Of a stretch of 40,844 nt of DNA, positions 19,375-30,950 are shown piece after piece. The notes beneath the pieces were generated by a model, which worked only from the letters and a program-made list of their open reading frames with translations, did no database searches and was not told the DNA's origin. Position numbers and translations under genes: made by a program. How positions within the stretch are numbered: position 1 is the stretch's first letter; each line of letters begins with the position of its first letter. The stretch comes from Porodaedalea pini (taxonomy: Eukaryota; Basidiomycota; Agaricomycetes; Hymenochaetales; Hymenochaetaceae), in contig NBAY01000156.1 of NCBI GenBank assembly GCA_002794775.1, positions 1 to 40,844 on the forward strand, given 5' to 3'.

Positions 19375-20896
19375 TTAGTTTAGGGTCGAGTCGGTGTCGG
19401 CAGTAGTGGCGAAGCCGACGCGACTATTCGTCGTATCGAAGACGGAATAGAAACGCTCGAGGAACGTGTAGCCATTGATGAAGTCGAGACCTTCGCCACT
19501 GTCTGTGCCGAGCTATGAATTTAATGTGTCATAAGCATGAGATACCACTGTACAGTGCAAAGAAGAACATACATCGGCAACAATCAGATAAATACTGCTC
19601 GCGGAGCCACCAATAGCTGTGTTCAGCGCCCGTGGCCACGTCTGGGCGTCACTTGTGAGCTCGTAGCTGGAGGTGCCAACGTTGAAAAACAGGCTCTTCA
19701 GGTTTGCGTAGTTGGCCGTCGAGATACGCAGCAGGCCCGTCACGTTGTCCTCCACCGCGCTGGTGAGCGACGTATAGACTTCGAACGCGTTACTCGCAAT
19801 TAAGATAAGGGTTGTTCCCGTGTCCACGATCCCCGCAGTTAGGGACAGCACCGTCGAACCTGACGAAGAGCCGTAAGTAATGCTCTCGTCAATTCCCCAG
19901 TAAAGGCTCGCCGGTGATGTCGATGTGATAGATGTATAGCTAATCGAACCAGTGAACTTTGAAGAGTCGACGCCACCAAAACTCAGCTCGCCATTCGTTG
20001 TCTCATCTGTGTCTGTTGGAGCAAAGAAGACGCCGACAACCTCTTCCAGGATCTTTCCCTGTGAGAACAGATTGTCCGTTACTGTCGGGACATCTGAAAC
20101 ACCGGACACAGTACCCTCTGGAGGCTTACTCTTCAGATCGTATACCAATCATGATGCAAAGGAAAAGGCACCTGTCAAGTCAGTGGGCCCGATACCCAAG
20201 ATCCCATCCACTCCATCGAAGCCGGAGGAACTAGAGGCAACACCAATGCTTTGGTCGGTGATGACAAGGTCACTAGAGAGTGTCAATGTATCGGTATCTA
20301 AAAGAGAGGAGTTAGAGAGGTATGAATCAGAAGCAACAGATAAGACCAACATTCTGTACCACTGAAGCTTCCGGAGCCGTATGTGACTGACACGCTCCTG
20401 TCCGTATCTACAGACGTACTAGTCTTGACGTACGACCTACCCGCACCAACCCTGCATGAAAAATCCTAACATTAGTTTTGGTTTCGCAAATATAGATGAT
20501 TTAGCACCGATACCAAGTATTCGATGACCCAGTGTCAATTAGAAGAGAATATGTTGTTGCTGGGCTACCAACTCCGACTTGGAACATGAAATTAAACAAG
20601 CGGTGAGTTCGCAGGCTTTTGATGCATGACAAGACGCCATCTAGCTTACCTGATGCGACATAATCGACGGCTTCATTCGTGACCGCAAAAGAGGACTGCC
20701 GTCGAGAGAGAGACCCGGCCTTTGCCTTGAGGCGCGCGGCGCGTGCACGGTCAATCGCGGGAAGAGTATTACCCGAGACGTTCAGCCGTAGGGTGAACGG
20801 AAGAGAGACGCTAGGCTTGCGGACCTGGACAGTTGGTGTCGCTGCAGCTGAGAGGATAAGGAGGGCTGTCACCAGGAGACTCGAAGTACGGAACAT
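19375..20896 (-). CDS. Polyporopepsin-like secreted aspartic protease (family A1), 403 aa
   Basis: This is a secreted pepsin-fold endopeptidase, close to polyporopepsins of wood-decay fungi. Six exons: 20896-20650, 20577-20514, 20451-20360, 20297-20172, 20117-19573, 19512-19375. The sum is 1,212 nt, in frame, with GT..AG introns. A signal peptide (MFRTSSLLVTALLILSAAAT) is followed by a propeptide ending near SRRQSS (residues 64-69). The catalytic aspartates are D97 in IDTGSSNTW and D275 in GIVDTGTTL. VTYGSGSFSG near residue 135 is the flap region, and GLDFINGYTFLERFYSVFDT is the C-terminal hallmark. No disabling change was found. It probably degrades extracellular protein for nitrogen supply. 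The paralogue at 14881-16568 is its decayed relative in inverted orientation. Confidence 0.93.
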
Positions 20897-22161
20897 GGCA
20901 AGCTATGGGACTTTGGAAATCGGGTTGATTGACCGAGGTATTGCAGGTCGACAAGGAGAGACACATGCAAAGGCGAGTCCTTTATAGTGAAGAGGCCTTC
21001 ATCACACGACTCAATCGTTGAGAACATCCAATATATAAGGTACTGACAAGGCAGCGTCGTCCTCGGAGTTACTGAATGGCGAGACGCTGGGAAGAGGGCG
21101 GGGCCGATGCAAAGAACCTTACGGACATACACCCAGCATGGCACAAAAGCATAACATCTCAGATATACATAACCGTGACAAGAGGAGAACTGCACAAATA
21201 TGTTTGCGAACTGTGCCTGATCTTGAAGCAACCCAAGGAAACGGGACGCAGGGCTTCTCAAATTTGTAGAACGTGTCGATTGCTCTATGAACCGACTACA
21301 GATCCGTCTGGTTGTAAGTCTCCTCTCCAAGGCCTGCGCCCCCTGTGAGTGCAGTCTGAGTTTAAGTCGAGAATAAGTGCCTACCTTCATTGCACGCGAC
21401 GCGATGCATTAGGAGTCAGGCTGGCCAAGTCTTGAGTTCCCTGCTCCAATGATAACCAGGGGCAGCTGAGCTCCGGTACATAGAGCTTGGTGTTCGATGC
21501 AGATAAGGAAGAAGCATCGAGCTTAACATCGTGAAAAAGAGCACGCCATGCCACGTGACCGGCCCTCCTCTCGCCCCCCCCAGTACTATGTAGTCTGCAA
21601 CTTGAGGTGCACCACATACATCATATCTACGGACATGGCATGCTAATATGTCATCACTGTCATGTCTCGACTAAGCTGCTTGGATTGTAAAATGCTGCAG
21701 CAAACTTCCACCACTCTATAAACCGCGATGGAGCTAACAAGAAGCTTTAGGCGTCTATGTGATTTGCGAAGCTTCAAGTTCAGTCCCAGGTCCGAATCGC
21801 AAAGGAGCTTTTATTCTTGCATTGGTCAAATGGTACATTTATGGTGTCGACTGAGGTGCTAACTTAGCAATTTGGATATCCGGAAGTACACATGCTACGG
21901 AAAACTTCACATTCTCACCGAAATATGTTGATATAGCTTCAATTATTGGTTCTCAGATTGATGAAACGATGGCGTGCGGGAAAGGTGAGGACTCGAACAA
22001 GGTGCATCTCGATAGCGGAAGAAACACATTTAGCTCCGCAGCACTCCTGAGACTGGAAGAGAAGAACATGGAAGATAGAACACCATGTTATCGCATTGAG
22101 TCCCGCTGGCACCCGAAATTAGTGTAACTTTTATCCTTTGCGAAGAGATCATTGCCATCTA
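20897..22161. other. Intergenic stretch between protease and F-box genes
   Basis: It contains the protease promoter side and the F-box gene 3' flank. Short frames such as 21076-21348 (plus), with scattered cysteines (YVCELCLILK, RTCRLLYEP), have no recognisable family and no clear splice structure. A C-run lies at about 21577. Nothing else is supported. Confidence 0.4.
20981..20986 (-). promoter_or_regulatory. Putative TATA box of the aspartic protease gene
   Basis: TATAAA on the minus strand (in CACTATAAAGG), about 85 bp upstream of the ATG at 20896, a plausible core-promoter position for a fungal gene. Judged by position and sequence only. Confidence 0.5.
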
Positions 22162-23955
22162 CTACTGATGTACGCAGATTCTCCCATTGTCGGACGTCGT
22201 TCCGACTGCCAGCAAAGCCACGCGCCGCTGCTCTTCCAAAATCGCAACACGCATCGCGAGGTCCTTCGCCTCCCTTTCCAGCTCACAAACACGAGCCCTC
22301 TCCTGCTCACGCACCTCAATGAGCATCAACAGTGCCCACGCTGTTCGCTCCCATCGCATCACGACTTCCTTCTCGATCCCAAAGCCACTGCGAGTCAGCT
22401 CATGCTCTACGAGCCAACTCACGCCGCATAGCGAGTCGACCTTGCAGGTCAGAGGAAGCAGCTCGCTCAAATACAAAGCGAAATCTGGGATGTCCTCATC
22501 TTTGAGCGGAGTTGTACCGAATTCGATCTGCTTCAGAGATGCGAAACGGATTGGATAGACCGGGTTGGTGGCTAGCGTTGATGCTTTGGCAATGTGCGTG
22601 TCCAGATACAGGGAGAGCCAGCGAAGCTTCGGGCAACATTCAGCGATAGTTGGAAGGACGTTAGGCGTCAAAGTCGGCGTCTCTATGAGCAGAGGGTCAC
22701 TACAGAGATGGAAGACTTCGAGCGTGCGCCATTTTGATATGAGTTCCTTAAGGTCCAAGTCGCTGAGTTGGAACGAGCGATGGTAAGATATCTCGAAGTG
22801 TGCAAGATTCGGGAAGGCGAGCAGTGGGATGAGGGTTTCAAGGGTGACTCGATCAACTTCCACACCATCATCGTCTTGTATGGGCTCGTAAACCGCTGAT
22901 GGAATCGCGCTTAGGCATAGTTTTGTGAGCTTCTGGCGCTTCTGCGAGAGTATAAAGTTGAGTTGATTCAACGATTCCGCGGTCTCCAATTTGGGCGAAT
23001 GAATATAAAGCATCGTCAGTTTAGGTGCGAAGTCCATCTGTAAGAAGTTTGATGCATCCTCGAAGGTGGCCGAAAATGAGAGATCGACAAGGGCGGGGAA
23101 CGCGCCAGGAGACAGCGATGGGCGGAAATCTATGACATCGGTTCGTTGTCCGATCCCAAAGTCCTTGGGGTATTCGAACACGATAACGCGGAGTGCTGGC
23201 AACTGCGACAACGCCATCACGACGGGGGAGGTGGCGAAATACAAAGCGCATCTGAATGTCTCTAATTCCTTCATCGAAGAAAGGAATTTCACCAGATGCT
23301 CGTGCGCTGGCACGATCGACCAGAGAAAAGACGAAGCACGAAGTTCGAAAACCTTCAGGTTTGGTATACGCGTTGCGACCTCCCCAAAGAACTCTGAGAC
23401 GCTTTCGTCAAAAAGCTCTGGTGCATCGCCAGAGTCCGGGAGATTGAAGAACAGCTCTCTGATGTTCTCGCCCATGAAGAGGAGAGGGTGGACGAGGTCT
23501 ACTGATTCGACAGGACCAATCTTCAAGCGGGTGAGATTGGGTAGTATTGTGAGTGTAGGCCTCTTTTGCGCCATCTCGGAGTAGATGTTGAGTGAAAGAT
23601 GCGAAAGTATTAAGTTCAGATTGAGCGTCCTGACACGACGTGCGTAACGGTTGAAAATCTTCCAATCATCGACTCTGATTACTCTTTGCAGTTCAAGGAG
23701 GTCTGAACCCTGCTCAATAGGAGCACATTTAGCGGAGAAATGTCTGAGATATAAAATGGAAGGTACCTCATAAGATGGCTGCAGGGGGCCAAGAAGGGAG
23801 ACTAAGGGTTCCGGAGAGTCAAGTTCTTTCCACAGCACGTCCAGGGCAACACTCGACCAACTCTTGCAGACGAGAGCGCATGAAAACTGTGACTGGGCAT
23901 CCAAATAACTAAACACGAGCGCAAGAAGTTCCGGAACATGGAGAGCACGGTCCAT
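22162..23955 (-). CDS. F-box/LRR-type protein, 597 aa, single exon
   Basis: The N-terminus MDRALHVPELLALVFSYLD followed by CALVCKSWSSVALDVLWKEL (residues 1-45) is a typical Agaricomycete F-box, which binds Skp1 in an SCF ubiquitin ligase. The middle (about 100-480) has irregular leucine-rich stretches such as LPNLTRLKIGPV and PALRVIVFEYP, a likely target-binding surface. The C-terminus (about 545-590) is a charged coiled coil (REQERARVCELEREAKDL). The frame is uninterrupted from ATG 23955 to the stop at 22162. The intact gene is the longer relative of the pseudogene at 4598-5751. Target unknown; such families are large in these fungi. Confidence 0.9.
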   Translation of the reverse strand: MDRALHVPELLALVFSYLDAQSQFSCALVCKSWSSVALDVLWKELDSPEPLVSLLGPLQPSYEVPSILYLRHFSAKCAPIEQGSDLLELQRVIRVDDWKIFNRYARRVRTLNLNLILSHLSLNIYSEMAQKRPTLTILPNLTRLKIGPVESVDLVHPLLFMGENIRELFFNLPDSGDAPELFDESVSEFFGEVATRIPNLKVFELRASSFLWSIVPAHEHLVKFLSSMKELETFRCALYFATSPVVMALSQLPALRVIVFEYPKDFGIGQRTDVIDFRPSLSPGAFPALVDLSFSATFEDASNFLQMDFAPKLTMLYIHSPKLETAESLNQLNFILSQKRQKLTKLCLSAIPSAVYEPIQDDDGVEVDRVTLETLIPLLAFPNLAHFEISYHRSFQLSDLDLKELISKWRTLEVFHLCSDPLLIETPTLTPNVLPTIAECCPKLRWLSLYLDTHIAKASTLATNPVYPIRFASLKQIEFGTTPLKDEDIPDFALYLSELLPLTCKVDSLCGVSWLVEHELTRSGFGIEKEVVMRWERTAWALLMLIEVREQERARVCELEREAKDLAMRVAILEEQRRVALLAVGTTSDNGRICVHQ

Positions 23956-24919
23956 GGTGAAATCAAGAAAATAGGAGATAGGTGAGTAGGAGATAGGTGG
24001 GTGGTCGATCGCAAAGACGTTGATGTGGCTCCGCTTACTTCCGAAAGCACGTGGTCTACTGGTAGAGAAACATCTGTTGCAGTGTTAGAGCAAGGACACA
24101 ATTACTGTGTTTTTCACAAATAATGACAGTCAGAAAACGAAAGGAATGTTTCACGGGTGGTCGCGGCTTCAAAGTGAGATCAGGTGAGGCCGTTGTTCCG
24201 ACTATTCTGGCACCAATGGACCAATCACAGGCCTGGAAAGGCTGACCAACATAAATTGTAAATCGAGTTGACGTCAGAAACTCAATAAATCTAGCCAAAT
24301 ATGGGTGTTGATCAGCAGTGCCAATCGCCACATGACTTTCCGAAACACTTTCATGATATTCACGGACTGTCATTAGTTGTGAAAAACACAGTAATCCCGC
24401 CCGAGCGTCTCGGCTTCTTTGATGCACATGACTTGATATAACTAGACCGCAGACGTGCGAGCGCACTTGCTTCACTTTAGTAATGCAAGTGTCGCAGTCC
24501 TGTAAAAACTGTTCGAAATTCCTACCTTCGTTCCCCACCAGCTACCAATTCATGATATTTTTAGGTAGGTATTTCATGCGCTACCTGTAGGTCTCTCTCC
24601 CTGATCACTTTTCTTTCAGACACTAGTACTGTGTGCACCGCGCGGCACCGAGACCGCCTCGGATCTCTCCAGTGGATCTCCTAACGTCTTGATCCCTTCG
24701 TCCTCGGCCTTGACGAGCTCAGTACAGCTTGCCCAAGAGCACAAAGTCTCGGCTTCGGGGTAACCCAACTCCTCCTGATGCCCGGAAGCAAAAACTCTAT
24801 TCTATTTTCTATATCTATATATATATTCGCCCTTCGGAGAACACGTGTTCACCGCTTTCACTGCCTTCAACATTCAACTTTCCGAGGGTCCGGAACCCTC
24901 ACCGCTCTAAACTTCAAGT
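23956..24919. other. Intergenic region upstream of the F-box gene
   Basis: It holds the F-box promoter, including a short tandem repeat (AGGAGATAGGTG twice, about 23970-23998), and the small inverted-repeat element at 24101-24395. From about 24540 to 24919 no gene or clear repeat was recognised. The two short frames near 24729-24960 lack supporting motifs. Confidence 0.4.
24101..24395. mobile_element. MITE-like element with 32-bp terminal inverted repeats
   Basis: The left end ATTACTGTGTTTTTCACAA and the inverted right end TTGTGAAAAACACAGTAAT match over about 32 bp (24101-24132 and 24364-24395) with two mismatches. The internal part of about 230 bp is non-coding. It starts about 146 bp upstream of the F-box ATG at 23955, so it lies in the probable promoter. 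The ends read TTACTGTG..CACAGTAA, again compatible with a TA duplication. No second copy was found in the window. Confidence 0.75.
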
Positions 24920-26706
24920 GCTCGACTCCAAGTGCATGTGAGTTTAGGAGTTATTGTTAGAGTCGCGGAATATATAGCTGAGTGGGGAGATGGGGGAAGC
25001 GGGAGACAGGAAGTGGTTGAACTGGGATAGCGGTCGGAGGACGGTGTCGACCGAACATTACTGTGCATCGAGCATGCGCGTGAGAAAATGTATTGCAAGA
25101 TGACTTTCATTTAATAATCTCAAGTATGCTTATACATAGCAAGAGAGACATGAGTCAATCAGAATGGAAAACAACGCTCCTCACTAATGATATTAAAATT
25201 TGTACAGTACATTACATACCTGGTCGGATATGAGCTCTATACCGAGAGTCATTAGTTGAGTGTTTACTGCGGCAAGAAGCGAGATGAAAGACACAGCAAA
25301 GTTGAAGAGGTCTGCGCGGAGCTATCCCTTGCGCACTGTAGAAGAGTGTACAGCATTTGGCTTGTGTTTGATCGGATCGGGGATCAGGGGCTCGGGCTCG
25401 GTTCGAGTTCAGGCTCATATGCGGGGCTGCGTAGACATCGACTGGTGCCACTGCGGGTTGAGGACTGAGAGCTTATAGGCACGGCGGGTGTCGGACTGCT
25501 TTGCTTCCTATCAAGCGGAAGAATCTTTGAGTTTGGATTGGGTTTAATCAGATTTATTCTCTTCAGAAAGACGAACAAGGAGATTGAAGAAAGACGAAGA
25601 GCCCCGCGCTGTGCTTGTACTTCGCGAGGCGGAGTGAGGCAAGGCGGTGTATTAGAATTGGAACCCTGCGCAGCGCAGATGTAAGTGAATGTCGTCCGAC
25701 ATCGATAGATATTCAATCCGAGATTGGGATTTTGGAGTCGCGTGTGGATGAGGGAGAGATGTTGAGCTCGACGGGGAGTAGGTGTAACGTGAAGGCGCGA
25801 TACGTACCAACCACTGTATTGCGATTCACGTCTCTTCCATTTGTCTACCTAGTCGACACTGGAGCCTTCGTTCTCCCTCTGCTAACTTGCGTCCCTTGAA
25901 ACTGAAACTGAAAGTTTGTGCGGAAAGTTTTCAAGCTGCGCTATGCTGCACTGCCTCTAGTAGATACGAATCAATTTGAGTGGACGCGGAGTGAAGCCGA
26001 GAGTCAGATAAAAACACGTCATCCGTTCATTACGCATTATGCGTTTCGGAGTTTGCAGTCCCTTCACTTGTCTCCAAGCAGAGGGGAGGGGAATTAGAAA
26101 GCGGTGCAAAGAAAAAAAGAAAAAAGGAAAAAGAAAAAGAAAAGAACAAGGGGCTGAAATACCAGAGTATGGACAACGGGTCTACATAGTTGTTGACTTC
26201 CCTTCCTATGGACTCGTTGAGACGAAACGAGAAGGCATTTGCCATCATCATCGAGCCATCGAGCCATTGAGCGATCTCCATCGCCATCGCATCGATATCC
26301 CAAATTCTGAGGGTATTGCTTGACATGATCAACTGTGCATTTCCGCGGCATCGAACAACGAACGTTCCGTGAGGTTAGACTTGTAAGACAGGTCGGGACG
26401 GCGTTGCTTGGAACGTGCCTGTCCTTGTATTCCGCGCCTGTGTCTGCGTCCACGACTAGCTCCGGGTCCGAGGCGAGACACTGAGTGGATTGGAACTTGG
26501 AAGACGTACTGCGAGTCAAGTTCAAGAGAGGGACAGAGGGACAGACAGACAGCGGACTCGTGAGTCCTGCGTCCCGCGGCACGTCAAGTTCTTCTTTGTC
26601 AGCAGACGAAGTTAGCCTGTCAGAGTGCGCCGGGTTATTTACACGTGCTTCAAATTGAGCGAAGGTGAAGGCGATTTCCAATTTCCAATTGAACTTTCAT
26701 CAGCTC
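24920..26706 (+). repeat. Direct repeat block 1 (about 1.79 kb)
   Basis: It is collinear with block 2 (28640-30384), same orientation, with clearly shared blocks. Examples are GGTGTCGACCGAAC, CTGCGGCAAGA, TTGCTTCCTATCAAGCGGAA, GCGCAGCGCAGA and AATGTCGTCCGACAT. Divergence is obvious, with many substitutions and small indels. There is a purine tract at about 26106-26145. No conserved open frame spans both copies, so it is probably non-coding or a decayed element. The ends can be read as TG..CA but flanking duplications do not match. Confidence 0.75.
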
Positions 26707-27656
26707 TTAGTACAATGATCTGCTGGCTTGGATTTTAACTGCGCGATGCTCTTCCAATTGCGTGCTCCCATCAATATATTGTACTGGATACCAAAGCAAG
26801 GTGATGGTGACCCGAGACGCATTTAATGCACGTTGATCAATCCCTATGTAACTTATAAGCACGGTGACAGGCACTTACAGTGTATGTACATGTGTACGTG
26901 TTCCAAGATTTCCTTTTGGATCGTTCCTCGACTATTGTACTAGTGTCGTAGTGGGGAATGAGTCCTGGATCCGAGATATCCGGCTGGGGACTCGGAAGTT
27001 TCTCGAGGCAATATGGTCCACACGTGTGGAAGATATAGTCTTATATATGTCTTGCTTTTTCTTTATATTATTAAAGTAAAAATACAAAAAGTTTTTCAGT
27101 AGTGGGTCGTAATCTAGTGGACCACAGTCTCTTTGATGTATTCCAGCACTTTGATGCCATGACTCCTGCCGAAGACAGATTGATGTCTGCAGATTCGAGT
27201 GGCTGAATCAGGTAGAAGTCAGGCATAGAGACAGTACTTGAGTCTTGACACTTACTGCTCAGATCAAGCTTGATGACACTTTGTCAGCGTCTTCAAGTAT
27301 ATAAAAAATGAAAGCGATCTTCCAGTCCTTCAGCTGCTCGGCTAGTTTGCTAGTTCACACATCTCAGAAATCCAAGCCAGATGAAAGGAAATCCAAATTA
27401 TTTTGCCTTCTAAGCTCATATATACATAACAGCAATCGATTGCAGAATTCGGAAACTTATTTGAAGAGGATTCATGACGAATTGAGTGAATTATGAAATT
27501 TTCTTTTTCGAGTTCATGCTCAAAAGCACAAAACCCTGTGATCGCATGTATCACCAATATTCATGAAATCAGCTGTAGTAAGCATAGATGCGTTTTTTCT
27601 GAAAAGCTTTTCTACTGTTCTTGATTCTTTAATACAGTTGTCCTACTGAATTCAAG
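26707..27656. other. Spacer between repeat block 1 and the small gene
   Basis: No gene was recognised. AT-rich around 27040-27100 and 27300-27520. Short frames such as 27308-27496 (plus) show no motif. Confidence 0.4.
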
Positions 27657-28196
27657 TTACTGGGATCCAAGGTCCCATACTAGCAGTGTGCGACGCCCTC
27701 GAGTAGGCGCTTTATCAGTCTGGTCTTCAGCATTTTTTCTACGATGCTTGGCCTCCCTTGAACCAGACCACTCCACGACAGCATCACAAAACTTCTCCTT
27801 AGCGAACGCCTTACCCTTCTCGGCAGGCTCTTGTACATCTGGGAGGTCTTTCTTAAGTTTGTCGAACGCGCGTTCCACCCTGCCTTTGCTGCTTCTGCTC
27901 CCCCCCTTACTGATACTTGTGTTCCTTAACACTGGTAGTGAGTAAAAAGATATTCGCGTCAACTTCGAAGTCATTTCTCAACACATGTACAGGGTATCCC
28001 CGTAGACTCACAGCGCAGGCCGTACGCTTTCACTGTACCATCGCTGTCCGTGACCTCATATTCCTGTACAGCACAGTTGTGCTGTGAAGCAACTGGGACA
28101 TATTGGCCGGACTTAAGTACGATATGTTACAGATTCCAGTTCCGAAAATTACTCACTATCGTATGCCACCGCGGCATCATAATAAGTGGCTTCCAT
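27657..28196 (-). CDS. Hypothetical basic protein, 131 aa, 3 exons
   Basis: Family not recognised. Proposed exons: 28196-28157, 28092-28012 and 27931-27657, with introns of 64 and 80 bp whose donors are GTGAGT and whose acceptors are CCCAG and ACCAG. Phases fit and the total is 396 nt including the stop. The protein begins MEATYYDAAVAYD, contains EYEVTDSDGTVKAYGLR, and has a lysine/arginine-rich second half (FDKLKKDLPDVQ, REAKHRRKNAEDQ). There is no signal peptide and no membrane segment. It lies between the two 1.75-kb repeat blocks. The good splice fit supports a real gene or recent remnant; the lack of homology knowledge limits confidence. Confidence 0.45.
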
Positions 28197-28639
28197 ATTG
28201 ATACGAGAGTCGTGCAAGGAGACGGAGAATGTGTTTCTTTCAAAGTGGCAGGAAACGATGAAACGAGTAATGCAGATTTATATGCAGGAGTTGGGGAGTA
28301 AAGTAAGCTATTGATTATGCCCCAACCGCCCCATCAGCCAAAGCACTGAACAAAGTAATCACGAGCCTTGAGCTAATCGCGTAGCTTAGCGGGCCCAACT
28401 GATACATTTGATACGATCAGACACGCCCAACTTTGCAAGGTATCCCTTCTCAGGTTTCTGTGAGCTCAGATAACCACTATACTCAAATCTATCTCTGAAT
28501 CCGAGGCCGGATTAGCTGGTCATCAAAATGTCCATTGCAAAGAAAGCTTCTTACAACTGATAAGGGGTGATTTCGCTCTTCAAGTCATACTTTATCGCAA
28601 CGAGGTTCTTTCACTATTCTGACTTCAAGTTCTTTTTTC
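28197..28639. other. Upstream flank of the small gene
   Basis: No gene or repeat seen; it would contain the promoter of the 131-aa gene. Confidence 0.4.
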
Positions 28640-30384
28640 CGACCGCAACTGCATGCGAGTCTAAGGGTTTTGTTTTGGAGTCGCGGAATTTGCTGAGTGA
28701 GGGGCGGGATAGGGATGGTGCTCGGAGGATGGTGTCGACCGAACGCTGCTGTGCTATGCTGTGCATATGCATGTTCAAGAATAAACATATTACATTATTG
28801 TTTTCGTTTATTAATCTGAAAGTATGTTTTATACACATACAGCGGAGCTCGACAAAAAGTCAATGGAGAATGGAAGTCAGATTCTCAACATCGGCATTGA
28901 AATTACATTACATCCCCGGTCAGGGAAGGCGGACATGAACTCCACCTAAAGTCTCCGCAGCGTCCAGAGCCCAGAGTCTGCTGCGGCAAGAGACGATATG
29001 AAAAGGCACAGCACAGGAATATAATTCGTGTGCGGAGCTTTCCCTGCGCATTATAATTAGCATTAGGGTTGTGATTGATCAGATCGGGGATCACGGGTCC
29101 CGGGTCCCGGGTTCGGCCTCGCACGCGGGGCTAGATTGAGTTTGGAGTCTGCTGCCCAAGGTTTGAGGACTGGGACCTGATACGTACAGAGGTCCGATGG
29201 ACGACGGGCGTCGGGCGTCGGGCATCGGGCGTCGGGATATTTTGCTTCCTATCAAGCGGAAGATCTTTGAGTTTGGATTAAGTTTGATCGCCCGGAAGTT
29301 AGAAAAGGAATGTTGAAGAGAAGAAGAGCCCCACGCTGTGCTTATACTTCGCGAGGTGGGGGGCGGTGTATATTGTGTGAAGGACTGCGCAGCGCAGACG
29401 CAAGCAAATGTCGTCCGACATTGCGAGATCTTCGATCACAGATTAGAGATTTTCGAAGTGAGAGAGGGTTCTCGAGAAGTCAGGGCAGAACGAGTCGAGC
29501 TCGATGGGGGGGCAGATGAAAGTATAAGTGCGAGATACGTACCAACATCCATACCGATTCGACATCTCGCCTCGTCTGTCTTACCAGCCGAACCCAGAAC
29601 CTTCGTTCTCTCTGTCTAACTGCGTCCTTCGAGATCGCAACTGAACGTGAACCTTGAGCGAAAATTTTCCATAGCTGGGCTGTGCAGCCTCGCGTCAAAC
29701 CTATTCGATTCGAGTCGATTCGAGTCGTGGACGTGGACGTGAACGTGGAGTGAAGCCGAGAGTCGGACGACGCGTCACCCTTTCATTCATTCATTTCCAA
29801 GCAGAGTGGGTAGGAGAATAGAAAGCGGTGCAAAGAAAAGAAAAGAAAAGAACAAGGGATTGAAATACCAGAGCGCGGTCGACGGCGCCGGGTTGTTGAT
29901 TTCCCTTCCTACCGAGTCGTTGAGACGAAGCGAAACGAAACGAAGAGGAGGCACTCGCCATCATCATCGAGCCAAAGCCACCGAACGATTTAGCGATCTC
30001 CGTCGCCATCGCCATCGACGTCCTAAATTCCGAGGGTATCGCTCGACACGATCGATTGTGCGTTTTCCGCGGCATCGAACGACGTTCTGCGAGGTTAGAC
30101 TTGTAAGACAGGCGTGCTTGGAAGGTGCCGGTCCTTGTGCACAACTAGCTCCGGATCCGAGGCGAGACATTGAGAGGAGATTGGAAGACGCGCTGCGAGT
30201 CAAGTTCAAGAGAGACACTCAGACAGAGGAGGACAAGAGGTGAGACCTGCGTCCACATCCGCGGCACGCCACGTTCTATTTTGTCAGGCTGTCGGAATGG
30301 GCCGGGTCATTTACACGTGCGCCGAGCTTTGTGCTTCGCGCATTCGATGGCGGTTTCCTATTTCCAATTGGACAGTCATCAATG
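28640..30384 (+). repeat. Direct repeat block 2 (about 1.74 kb)
   Basis: This is the second copy of the block at 24920-26706, in the same order and orientation. It carries a local run of four CGTCGGG-like heptamers at about 29204-29236 that block 1 lacks. It also has an AAAGAAAAG tract at about 29833-29850 matching the purine tract of block 1. It ends about 570 bp upstream of the proposed transcription factor start, so it may include upstream regulatory sequence of that gene. Confidence 0.75.
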
Positions 30385-30950
30385 TGCGACGCTGACGTCT
30401 GCTTCTTTTTGCAGCTTATCCAGAGGGTGAGTTGTGTTAATTACGCCGCCACTCGCCTCGTTGTCGTGACGTGCTCAGACGCCGCCGCCACGCCCCGTGT
30501 CCCACTTCGCTTTTACCTCTATCCTTAGCTGTGAATCCATCCGCGGCCCGATAAGCTCGTCTTCGTTCTAACTTGTATCTATCACAGAAGCACAGAATCA
30601 GGGCCGCGTTAAGTGCTCGAGTCGCGCACACGTCAGCGCCGTGTTCATCGCTGCGGTTGTGAGCAGCGTTCTAGCAGGTGAGTAAGCAGAAGCCGGGATC
30701 TGGATCGAGTCGAGCACGTGGCAGACGTTCATATACGCCCATCTGCGTGTCGATACCGGGACTTTCACTCAGCCTTCCCCGGTCGACTTTTGACTTTGTG
30801 AATTCTATACGTACGCCAATCCCGCGACAACGTACGAGGGGCGCCCAGATCCGCGCGAGGAAAGCAATCTTCTATCTTGCTTTCCACGAACTCCCGTATA
30901 CGATCCTCGAGCCTCGACTACGAGAAGGACAAGGCAAAAGACAGGTCCGC
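30385..30950. other. 5' flank of the transcription factor gene
   Basis: GC-richer than the left part of the window. Presumed promoter and 5' UTR. No TATA box was identified with confidence. Open frames here (for example from 30678) run into the proposed first coding exon. Confidence 0.4.

Noticed and set aside
25400..25430. tRNA B-box-like GGTTCGAGTTC
   Set aside because: No matching A box or cloverleaf around it, and the motif is not kept in the second repeat block.
24920..30384. The two 1.75-kb blocks as LTRs of one retrotransposon
   Set aside because: The ends can be read as TG..CA, but the outer flanks do not show a matching target duplication, and no primer-binding site or polypurine tract was seen next to them.
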